A stretch of DNA of 14,909 nt from Strigomonas culicis. Lineage: Eukaryota > Euglenozoa > Kinetoplastea > Trypanosomatida > Trypanosomatidae. The notes beneath the pieces were generated by a model, which was given only the letters and a program-made list of their open reading frames with translations, did not search any database and was not told where the DNA came from. Positions 1 through 6,855 of this stretch are shown here, piece by piece. The DNA lies in the NCBI GenBank assembly GCA_000482145.1, contig AUXH01000481.1, positions 1 to 14,909 on the forward strand. The letters are read 5' to 3'. Each line of letters begins with the position of its first letter. Position 1 is the first letter of the stretch. The position numbers and the translations under genes were made by a program.

Positions 1-732
1 ACCACTTACTGCTGTGGGATACACATCTGCCTTGCACATGTCACAAATGATATGAGATACACTCATTATGCAATCCCTGTGCTTGGCGCGCAAGTTCACC
101 ACCGCCTCCAGGAAGACGCTCATGTCGGTGAAGCTGTGCGTACCATTTGCGTGCCGCGCTGTCTCTCTCTCAAAGCAGGTGCGGCAGAAGTTGCAGTCCT
201 CGCACTCGTGGCAGCGGAACCAGCTCGCGCAGTCCAGCACCTTGTCACACGATTCGCAATGCTGGTCGCATGCCAGCGCGACGTCGGCGTGCGCCTCCTT
301 CATGACCACGCGGGACTGGAGGTTGGACAGTTGTTCAATCTGCGCTCTGAGGTCTTGAATGGTTTCCGCCTGCGAGGCGACCTCTGCTTCGCGGTCTTGA
401 ATGGTTTGGGCCTGCGAAGCCGCCTGTGCCTTCAGCGCCTCGTTTTCATCCTTCTGTGCCGCCAGCTCGCCTTGCTGCCGTGTTATGGTGCCGTCTTTGA
501 CGGCGAGTTCATCCTTGAGCTGCGTAATGGTGGTGTTCCTTTCGCCGATAATATACTTCTTCCGCCTGATCTCCTGCTGCTGCTGCTCAATGCACAATCG
601 CCACCTTGCTTCCTGATCCTCCAGATCAGCGAACTGCCGGGCAGCAGAGTCCACAGAGAGAGCGGCGGGGCCATCCCGCGCCGGTGCCTCTCCGCCGTCG
701 GATACTGACCAGTTCGAGTTGCCACGGTTCAT
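1..732 (-). CDS. Coiled-coil / ZZ-type zinc finger protein, copy 1 (partial, possible frameshift)
   Basis: This is the 5' part of a gene that runs off the left edge; 244 codons are visible from the ATG at 732-730, with no stop. The N-terminus (residues 1-30) is Ser/Gly/Ala-rich. Residues about 40-140 are a Gln/Glu/Lys/Ala-rich probable coiled coil. A ZZ-type zinc finger follows (about 155-200) with CxxC pairs at C159/C162, C174/C177 and C183/C186, then two histidines and the motif HSFTDMS. A second ZZ finger begins at C230/C233. The ZZ1 block is nearly the same as in the neighbouring copy at 1010-2062, so the two are tandem paralogues. ZZ fingers bind zinc and usually mediate protein contacts; no specific partner can be inferred. 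After the Pro codon near base 16 the reading differs from the paralogue by a missing A, which moves this copy out of the zinc-finger frame. It is therefore a diverged gene, a pseudogene or a sequence error. The start is supported by a pyrimidine tract and AG about 47 bases upstream. Confidence 0.75.
   Translation of the reverse strand, partial: MNRGNSNWSVSDGGEAPARDGPAALSVDSAARQFADLEDQEARWRLCIEQQQQEIRRKKYIIGERNTTITQLKDELAVKDGTITRQQGELAAQKDENEALKAQAASQAQTIQDREAEVASQAETIQDLRAQIEQLSNLQSRVVMKEAHADVALACDQHCESCDKVLDCASWFRCHECEDCNFCRTCFERETARHANGTHSFTDMSVFLEAVVNLRAKHRDCIMSVSHIICDMCKADVYPTAVSG
351..434 (-). repeat. Two-unit 42-bp tandem repeat inside a coiled coil
   Basis: The sequence starting ggtcttgaatggttt at 351 recurs at 393, giving two imperfect 42-bp units in frame. 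They encode the related 14-residue units ASQAQTIQDREAEV and ASQAETIQDLRAQI, which are two heptads each. The paralogue at 1010-2062 lacks an obvious counterpart, so this appears to be a local in-frame duplication that lengthened the coiled coil. Confidence 0.7.
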
Positions 733-778
733 GGGATCCGGTGTGTTTGTTTGGCGTGCGTAAGAAGACAACTTTCCA

Positions 779-818
779 CTTACAAGAGGACCAGGAGATG
801 GAGAAGGAGGGAGAGAAA
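779..818 (-). promoter_or_regulatory. Probable trans-splice acceptor of ZZ copy 1
   Basis: On the minus strand a C/T-rich stretch (818 down to about 785) is followed by the first AG at 780-779, about 47 bases before the ATG at 732. This is the usual layout of a spliced-leader acceptor in kinetoplastids. The exact site is inferred by eye. Confidence 0.5.
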
Positions 819-1009
819 ATAACAAAAGTACACACGGACAGAGACGAGGGCGGTGAGACGCGGTGGCAGTGTGCTGCTGCTGTGCACTTGTGTGGGATGG
901 TGAGAGATCGACATGCTGTTGGTTACTATAAAGTAGTGGTCACGTGTGAGATAGTAATGGTCAGAATAATAATAATAAAAAAAATGGTCCCAACAGATGA
1001 GGAAAATAA

Positions 1010-2062
1010 TTAGCTTAGTATACGGCTGAGAATGTTACCCATGGATAGTGCTTCAAGCACGTCATGCATTTGTACGCGAAAGGCGTTCGTGAAGGTGTGC
1101 GTGGCACCGTCCGGGCCGCTGTGCGTGCGCCACAGATCCTTTGCGATCATGCACTCCTCGCACAGGTCGTACCCAGGAGGGGAGCAGTCGTTGCAGTGGA
1201 AGAAGCGTTTGTTTGTAACAGAGGACCCACAACCCTTGCAGGTACACGTCTCGTACGGCGCGGTGCCGTACCACTCTTCCTGGTCGTCAATGATGGGGAA
1301 GCCGCATGTGTGAGGAAGGAGGGTGGACATGTCCGTGAAGCTGTGCTTGCCCCCCTCATGATCCGCGTACTTCTTATCCCAACACGCACCGCAGAGATCG
1401 TAGTTCTCACACGTGTTGCAGCGGTACCACTTACTGCTGTTGGGGTAAGTGTGCGTACCACAGCCGTCGCACATCATAAAAGAGACGTTGCTTATGGCAG
1501 CTGTATGAACTGCCGGTCGGTTCAGCACAGGCCGGAAGAAGACGCTCATGTCGGTGAAGCTGTGCGTCCCCCTGACGTGCCGCGCTGTCTCCCTCTCAAA
1601 GCAGGCGCGGCAGAAGTTGCAGTCCTCGCACTCGTGGCAGCGGAACCAGCTCGCGCAGTCCAGCGCCTTGCCGCATGATTGGCAGCGCTGGTCGCATGCC
1701 AGCGCCACGTCGGCGTGCGCGTCCTTCGTGGCCACGCGGGACTGGATGTGCGACTCGAGCTCCTTGGGCGCTGTGAAGTTCTTGATGATTTCGGCTTGCG
1801 CGGCGACCTGCGCCCTCAGCACCTCCTTCACCTCCTCCTGTGCCGCGAGCTGCAGCGTGACGCCCTTGAGCTGCTCCTGCGCACGGAACGCTTCCATCTC
1901 CGCCTTGCTGACCTGCCGCTCCTTCTCGAAGCACTCCCTGCAGGGCGCGTTGGTCATGCCCTCCAGCTGCGCGATGCGCGTGTCCCTGCACATGAGCGTG
2001 GCGTTCAGCTCGCGGATCTCGCACTCCATCGCGTGGATGCGCTGCTCGTACTCTGCCAACAT
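1010..2062 (-). CDS. Coiled-coil protein with three ZZ-type zinc fingers, copy 2
   Basis: From the ATG at 2062 this encodes 350 residues ending in TAA at 1012-1010. Residues about 1-110 are charged and rich in Glu, Gln and Ala and probably form a coiled coil. Three ZZ-type zinc fingers follow. Finger 1 (about 123-170) has CQSC, CHEC and CRAC pairs. Finger 2 (about 198-240) has CDGC, CNTC and CGAC. Finger 3 (about 273-322) has CKGC, CNDC and CEEC. Each ends in spaced histidines; fingers 1 and 2 are followed by HSFTDMS and finger 3 by HTFTNAF. ZZ fingers are zinc-binding protein-interaction modules; no enzymatic domain is visible, so an adaptor role is inference. The frame stays open upstream as far as at least 2245 with no ATG, so the N-terminus could be longer if a non-AUG start or another exon is used. 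The gene lies 277 bases upstream of its partial paralogue. Confidence 0.82.
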   Translation of the reverse strand: MLAEYEQRIHAMECEIRELNATLMCRDTRIAQLEGMTNAPCRECFEKERQVSKAEMEAFRAQEQLKGVTLQLAAQEEVKEVLRAQVAAQAEIIKNFTAPKELESHIQSRVATKDAHADVALACDQRCQSCGKALDCASWFRCHECEDCNFCRACFERETARHVRGTHSFTDMSVFFRPVLNRPAVHTAAISNVSFMMCDGCGTHTYPNSSKWYRCNTCENYDLCGACWDKKYADHEGGKHSFTDMSTLLPHTCGFPIIDDQEEWYGTAPYETCTCKGCGSSVTNKRFFHCNDCSPPGYDLCEECMIAKDLWRTHSGPDGATHTFTNAFRVQMHDVLEALSMGNILSRILS

Positions 2063-2256
2063 GCGGGGCAGATCGTTGTCGACGGCGGATGCGCGGTGCG
2101 AGGGTGTAGGAGGGGGAGGGGGGCGGGAGGTAGCGTCACGGGCAGACTGCAACTGAAGAGCTCTGGCGATCTCGGTCACGGTGGTACTGGCGAACCTTGG
2201 GATCTGTGGGGTGGTGTTAGTTAGGGTGAGTATGGGTGGGAGCACAATTATTGATA

Positions 2257-2285
2257 CTTGAGGCGAAGAGAGAGAGAGAGAGAGA
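2257..2285 (-). promoter_or_regulatory. CT tract and probable trans-splice acceptor of ZZ copy 2
   Basis: A GA repeat at 2267-2285 reads as a CT repeat on the coding strand and is followed by AG at 2258-2257. This would give a 5' leader of about 195 bases to the ATG at 2062. A second good acceptor (ccccacAG) lies at 2205-2204, downstream of a CTAAC-like sequence, so the site actually used is uncertain. Confidence 0.5.
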
Positions 2286-2593
2286 AATAAAGCATCTTGT
2301 GAAGTAGTCTCAGATCATGTGTACAATATCTTAACAGTCGGTGTATGTGACATTGAACATAGGAGACGATCAAGATGGTTATTTCTTTTTTTGTTTTTCA
2401 TTTTTAAAGTGTATGCATTATTATGTTTGTATTACTTGCATCAAGACGTTAAGATACCATTAAAAAATAACTTTTAATGTGAATTCCACCACTGAACAAC
2501 AAGAAGGAAAAAAAAGATCAAACGCGAAAAAACACTTACTTACATTGACAGATAAACATTACTTTTGTTTTCTCGCAGAGACTGTTATTGGAC

Positions 2594-2613
2594 AATTATT
2601 ATTATTATTATTA
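2594..2613. repeat. ATT trinucleotide microsatellite
   Basis: About six consecutive ATT units lie in the AT-rich spacer, in the presumed 3' untranslated region of the gene at 2855-3193. No function can be inferred. Confidence 0.8.
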
Positions 2614-2854
2614 CAGTTATAAAAAGGAATCGTTCTCAAACTCCTTTCTTTTTCCAGTTAATATAATGAAGATGTGAAAAGTGAAATTATAAAAAAAACA
2701 AAACAACAACAACGAAAAGGGGAAGTAATAAAGCATGTGATGTAGACTTACCCTGAGAAGTAGAGCGGTGTTCATGCCATTGCTTTTTCGTTCCCACCTT
2801 TTCTTTTCTTCCTTACTTTTTCTATTTTTCCCGTTCTTTGTCTTCTTCTGTTGT

Positions 2855-3193
2855 TTACAGGTCGCCATGACGCTCTGCGTACTCCTTCTTGAAGGCGCGA
2901 TCCGGCAGCGCCCACACGCGCTCCTTCACGGCTAGCGACACCTCCTCGTTGAAGAGCTTTTTGGCCTCCGTGATGCGGGCGTCCTTGTCCTTTTCAAAGG
3001 CGCCACTGACGTCACCGAGACAGTGGTCTGCGAGGGCCTGCTTCTCGGAGGCGACCGCGATCATGTGGAAGACGCAGATGACGATGGTGGTGGAGTAGAT
3101 GGGCCAGAGCCGCTCCTGCACCCACGTCCAGGCCGTCACGCCGGCGTTGAGGGAGAGGCGGAGCCCCTTCTTAAGTGAGTCGGCATCGAACAT
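2855..3193 (-). CDS. Small single-pass membrane protein of unknown function (112 aa)
   Basis: The ATG at 3193-3191 opens a 112-residue frame ending in TAA at 2857-2855. I do not recognise the family. Residues 1-27 are amphipathic and carry basic residues (KKGLR at 8-12) and Trp. Residues about 28-48 (WPIYSTTIVICVFHMIAVAS) form one hydrophobic segment. The rest is charged and probably helical, with conserved-looking patches ITEAKKLFNEE and ALPDRAFKKEY. The frame is open further upstream to 3457, but that stretch is Phe/Ser/Leu-rich low complexity. The probable splice acceptor near 3241 would exclude it, leaving 3193 as the first in-frame ATG. GC-rich coding composition, standing out from AT-rich flanks, supports a real gene. 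A mitochondrial inner-membrane accessory subunit is one possibility for such a short protein, but this is a guess. Confidence 0.7.
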   Translation of the reverse strand: MFDADSLKKGLRLSLNAGVTAWTWVQERLWPIYSTTIVICVFHMIAVASEKQALADHCLGDVSGAFEKDKDARITEAKKLFNEEVSLAVKERVWALPDRAFKKEYAERHGDL

Positions 3194-3240
3194 GGTGGAG
3201 GTTAGTGTGATGGGGTCTTCTTCACGAATGTTATGGTATG

Positions 3241-3289
3241 CTTCATGTTTTATTGCGAGGGAAGAGAGAGAGGGAGAGAGAGAGAAGGC
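3241..3289 (-). promoter_or_regulatory. CT tract and probable trans-splice acceptor of the 112-aa gene
   Basis: A GA-rich repeat at 3257-3289 reads as a CT tract on the coding strand. The next AG is at 3242-3241, about 48 bases before the ATG at 3193. An ATG just upstream of that AG would be left out of the mature mRNA. Confidence 0.55.
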
Positions 3290-3457
3290 GAGTGCTGAAA
3301 ATGAATGACTACAATGCAAGAAAAAAAAAAGAAAAAAAGAAAAATCTTTAAAGAAAGAAAACAATATTTCAACAACTGCAAAAAAAAGAAAATGACCATG
3401 CAAGGTAAAAACACACTTTCCCTTTTCTAAGTATCTATGCGTGTGTTCGGCACCCAC

Positions 3458-6400
3458 TTACATTTCAAACAGGTCTACCACAATAATCTTATTCTGCACC
3501 GCAATCACAGCAAACTCTCTCGCCGCGCAGATACACAGACGGGGTACAACACTGTCCGCCAGACGTCCAACCTCCACCACCATGCGCTGCGGGACGCCTT
3601 CCTCCCCCTCTTCCTCCTCTTCTTCCTCGTTGTTGATGGCAGCGTTGCCTTGCGGCCGCACCTCCATCGCGGAGGTGTTCTCCTTGTCCGCCCCGTGGCT
3701 GCTGCTGTCCGGCGGCCGTGCCGCGGCGTCCGCACCGCCGTCCTCTTCTCGCTCTGCCTCCTCGTCGGGGTCCTGCAGCCGCGGCGCGCCGCTATCGTCC
3801 ACGCTGACAAACACCAGAGAGGAGCCGGCCGCCGCGGCCTCGCCCTTCCTCTTCGCTGCCTCGGCGGCGGTGGTGGGCTCTGCGCCGCCGCTGAGGGGGC
3901 TCTGGCACAGCAGCAGCAGCACATGGCGGCCCTCGCTGATGACCCCGTAGCCGCAGACCTGCACCGGTGCGCCGGACAGCGCGCTGCCGTCCTCTTTGGG
4001 TGGTGGGAGCAGCGTTGGGGCGGCAAAGGCGTCGCTGCACGCCTCTGTGACGAGCGCCACATCGGCTGCTGCGCCGCCGCGGTCCACCGGCGGCTCGACC
4101 GTAATCGCCTGTGCCGCGAGTCGGCAGGACAGCGCGGCGGCAGCGGTGGTGGTCATGTGGCCTACCGCGCCACCGGCGGCGACGCACGACAGCGTGCGCA
4201 GAGTGCCGGCGACGGCCGCCACGCGTTCTTCTCCCGCATCCTCGTCGGTGCGCTCCCCCGCCGCGGGGCTGGCGGGCGGCACCATGTCCGCGAAGGAGGC
4301 GTCCGACAGTCGACTGCAGCTGCAGGGCAGCAGCAGCAGCTGCTGCGCGGCGGCGGCGGCGCCGTGTAGTAAGGGCCTCGTGTGGAGTTGGATGCCGAGC
4401 TGGATGTGGAGCTCCAGGCTGTCGTGCAGGACCTGCAGCTCCCCTGCCCGGTCCGCGGCGCACGTGCCGCCGCTGCTGCGGCCCCCCGGCGGTGCGGCTT
4501 CCCCTTCATGCAGGATCGCGCAGACGGTGCGGAGGAGCCGCGCCTGGTGCCTCGCCTCGAGGGGGGCGGCGATGGTGTCGACGAAGGACTCGTTTCCATC
4601 TTCCGCCGCGGCACCGGCGTTGGTGCTGGTGGCGTTGGCGTTGTGGTTGCTCGCACTGCGGGGTGCCTGCTGCCGACGCGGCGGCGGGGGTCTCTGCCGG
4701 GCCACCGTCGGGGAGGCGGGCGCCGCCCCGCTCGTCGCCGCGGCGGGGGCGGCGTCGCCGACCGCTTCTTCATCGACCAGCGCATCCGCGCGCTCGTCGC
4801 CATCGCTCGGCTCCGGCATCCACCCGACTGTGAGCGCGGCGCGCTGCAGCACCCACCGCAGGAGGTCCTCTTCCTTCACGGACTGCGCCTTCACGCGCCG
4901 CAGCTCGCCCTCGCCGTAGCGGCGCAGCGCGCCCGTGAGGGCCAGCAGCCGCTGCTGGAGGGCCTCGTGGGAGTCGCAGGCGGCGGCGGCGGCCCACCCC
5001 TCCAGCTTCGCCTTCTTCACCTGCGCCCCGCCGGCGGGGGCCCGGGCGCCGGGCGGCGCGGCCGCGAGCGCGAGCGCCATCGCGGCGTCGTAGTAGCAGT
5101 AGCAGCGGTGGAACAGTAGCTGCTCCACGTGCTGCGCCGCCTCGCGCAGCAGCTCCAGGTCCTCCACGAGCGCCTCGCGGTGGAGCTGACGGTAGTAGCG
5201 CGCGAGCTCGCCGTCGCTCGGCGCCGCGATGGTCTCGACCACCGCCGCGCGCAGCAGCGCCGCGCGCGCCGGCAGCCGGAGGTCGGCCCGGATCTTGTCG
5301 ACCGTGCGCTCGTGGAAGTGGCGCCGCGCCGCGCCGAGGTAGTAGTGCGCCTGTCGGCAGTGCTCCGCCAGCCGGCAGAGCGCGACGACGGAGGGCTGCG
5401 TGAGCGTGGTCAGCGTCGCGCCAAGGTGGAGCTGCAGGAGCAGCAGCGACGATGCGGAAGAGGCAGCCGTGCTGCTGCCGCGGCAGTAGCGCAGCACGAG
5501 TAGTCCGACGTGCGCATCGCCGGCAGGGGAGGCGGACCCGGCCGCCTCCGGCGGGCCGCCCGCCGCCGCACGCCCGGGCTCCACGGCCTGTAGACAGCGC
5601 TGCAGAATCACCTGTGCCTGCGCCGGCACCGGCACGGCCGGCGTGGCGGTGGAGCCCTGCGGGCCCACCACCGGGTTCACGCAGAACTGCTCTACCTGGA
5701 AGCCGTTGGCGGGGTCGAGGGTGAGTGGTGCATCGCCGCCGGGCCCACCCCCGCGCGCCGGCAGGCCCACGTGCGCCACGACGGCCTGTAGGTTGATGCG
5801 CGCCACATGCACCTCCATCAGCCCGCCCACCACGAAGCTGAGGGTGCCCTCCACGTCCAGCGCGATGAGCAGCGCGACGGAGGTGACAGCGGCGGCGGCG
5901 GACGTCGGCTGCTGCGGCGGCCGCGTCTCCAGCTCCTCCAGCACACTCGTCGAGGTGCTCTGCGGCACGGGCAGACAGCGCTGGGCGTAGGCGTCGTCCA
6001 TGTAGCGGAAGTGGCGCGCGGGGTGCGCGGCCGCCGTCCACGTGAGGGCCGCGAGCGGCGCGACGGCTGTGGAGACCGCGAGCATGGGGCTGCCCGGGCG
6101 CTTGCGGTCCTCCTCCTCCGCAGCGGCCGCCTCCTGAGCCGCGAGCTCGCGCTCCAGCTGCTCGTCATAGGTGTACAGCGGCACCGGCGGCGGCGCCGGC
6201 TCCCCGTGGGCGGCCGGCGGCCGGCGCGCGTCGCGGTGGCGCGCGAGGCGGCGCATGAGCGGGTGGCCCGCCGGCACGAGGCGGCGCACGAGCTCGCCGG
6301 CCTCGACGTCGAAGGTCCACATGATGCCGTCCGGCAGCGACAGCGTGAAGAGCCGGCCGGACGGGGACCAGGCGGAGTGGAGCTGGCGCGCCAGCAGGTC

Positions 6401-6586
6401 GAGGCGGACCTTCCCCGCCGCGAGGTAGGCGGACAGGGGGAGCGGGGCGCTCAGCACGACCGTGAGGTTCGTCGAGCGGTACACCGTCAGCGCGGACACG
6501 GTGACGACGGAGAAGATGTTCATAGGCGGGCACGTCGAGACGTGCAGAATGGGCTCCGCCGTCGACCTCGCGTGCAGCAGCTTCAT
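3458..6586 (-). CDS. Large protein with split beta-propeller layout, candidate APC4-like subunit
   Basis: The ATG at 6586 opens 1042 codons ending at 3458; an in-frame TAG four codons upstream makes this the first possible start. Residues about 23-100 are beta-rich with a WD40-like ending (GIMWTFDVEAGE at 87-98). More beta segments follow to about 400, with Ala/Pro-rich loops. Residues about 401-590 are strongly helical and include Tyr/His/Cys-rich LLFHRCYCYYD at 490-500. A Pro/Ala/Ser-rich linker (590-665) follows, then a second beta-rich block to the C-terminus. That block contains an acidic stretch (about 986-996) and ends in alternating hydrophobics, FAVIAVQNKIIVVDLFEM. APC4 of the anaphase-promoting complex is a WD40 propeller split by a long helical domain, which fits this order; it is a scaffold subunit of the ubiquitin ligase. 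The match is architectural, with no diagnostic motif, so the name stays tentative. The protein is longer than typical APC4 (about 800 residues), mainly through low-complexity loops. Confidence 0.85.
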   Translation of the reverse strand: MKLLHARSTAEPILHVSTCPPMNIFSVVTVSALTVYRSTNLTVVLSAPLPLSAYLAAGKVRLDLLARQLHSAWSPSGRLFTLSLPDGIMWTFDVEAGELVRRLVPAGHPLMRRLARHRDARRPPAAHGEPAPPPVPLYTYDEQLERELAAQEAAAAEEEDRKRPGSPMLAVSTAVAPLAALTWTAAAHPARHFRYMDDAYAQRCLPVPQSTSTSVLEELETRPPQQPTSAAAAVTSVALLIALDVEGTLSFVVGGLMEVHVARINLQAVVAHVGLPARGGGPGGDAPLTLDPANGFQVEQFCVNPVVGPQGSTATPAVPVPAQAQVILQRCLQAVEPGRAAAGGPPEAAGSASPAGDAHVGLLVLRYCRGSSTAASSASSLLLLQLHLGATLTTLTQPSVVALCRLAEHCRQAHYYLGAARRHFHERTVDKIRADLRLPARAALLRAAVVETIAAPSDGELARYYRQLHREALVEDLELLREAAQHVEQLLFHRCYCYYDAAMALALAAAPPGARAPAGGAQVKKAKLEGWAAAAACDSHEALQQRLLALTGALRRYGEGELRRVKAQSVKEEDLLRWVLQRAALTVGWMPEPSDGDERADALVDEEAVGDAAPAAATSGAAPASPTVARQRPPPPRRQQAPRSASNHNANATSTNAGAAAEDGNESFVDTIAAPLEARHQARLLRTVCAILHEGEAAPPGGRSSGGTCAADRAGELQVLHDSLELHIQLGIQLHTRPLLHGAAAAAQQLLLLPCSCSRLSDASFADMVPPASPAAGERTDEDAGEERVAAVAGTLRTLSCVAAGGAVGHMTTTAAAALSCRLAAQAITVEPPVDRGGAAADVALVTEACSDAFAAPTLLPPPKEDGSALSGAPVQVCGYGVISEGRHVLLLLCQSPLSGGAEPTTAAEAAKRKGEAAAAGSSLVFVSVDDSGAPRLQDPDEEAEREEDGGADAAARPPDSSSHGADKENTSAMEVRPQGNAAINNEEEEEEEGEEGVPQRMVVEVGRLADSVVPRLCICAAREFAVIAVQNKIIVVDLFEM

Positions 6587-6726
6587 CCGAAGTGTCTACG
6601 TGCGTATATGTGTGTGTATATATATATGGATGTTGGGGTGCGTGCGCCGTAAGGACCGCGCGTGGGGTGAGATCCGAATCTATGATTGTTTACTAGGAGG
6701 GCGTGAGAGTGACAAAGGAAGTATTT

Positions 6727-6746
6727 CTAAAGTAAACAGAGAAGAA
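6727..6746 (-). promoter_or_regulatory. Probable trans-splice acceptor of the APC4-like gene
   Basis: On the coding strand a short pyrimidine tract (cttctctgtttacttt) ends in AG at 6728-6727. The leader would be about 140 bases and contains no ATG before the one at 6586. The tract is weaker than the CT repeats upstream of other genes in the window. Confidence 0.45.
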
Positions 6747-6855
6747 CATGTTACTCTCCAATATGGTTGTAACTGGAGAAGACAGTTTTTTTTCTCTTCT
6801 TTTCCCATCCTGTCTTTAGACTTGCTAGTGTTTAGTTGGTAATGTGACAGCATTA

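Larger units (their letters stand above)
2063..2854. other. Long AT-rich spacer between the small membrane protein gene and ZZ copy 2
   Basis: The part at 2063-2257 is GC-rich and is the presumed 5' leader of ZZ copy 2; it is fully open in the ZZ frame. The part at 2286-2854 is AT-rich, with A- and T-runs and a short ATT repeat at 2594-2613. It is the probable 3' untranslated region of the small membrane protein gene plus spacer. An 83-codon frame at 2617-2868 is Lys/Phe-rich and looks like chance. I see no RNA gene or mobile element here. Confidence 0.6.

Noticed and set aside
606..1013. A 135-codon plus-strand frame across the spacer between the ZZ copies
   Set aside because: It starts antisense to copy 1 and ends in AT-rich spacer, with shifting composition and no domain.
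2740..2770. Minus-strand cttctcAG followed by GGTAAGT, resembling an exon edge
   Set aside because: Cis-introns are very rare in trypanosomatids, the site falls in a presumed 3' untranslated region and no coding frame joins across it.
2617..2868. An 83-codon minus-strand frame beginning MATCKQQKK with a hydrophobic stretch
   Set aside because: It lies in AT-rich spacer, overlaps the end of the 112-aa gene, is low in complexity and has no acceptor with a pyrimidine tract directly upstream.
3194..3457. N-terminal extension of the 112-aa protein to 200 residues
   Set aside because: It is Phe/Ser/Leu-rich low complexity read through the CT tract and poly-A/T spacer; the acceptor near 3241 removes it from the mRNA.
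4770..6041. A 423-codon minus-strand frame overlapping the APC4-like gene
   Set aside because: It is an Arg/Ala/Gly-rich shadow of the real frame, caused by high GC.
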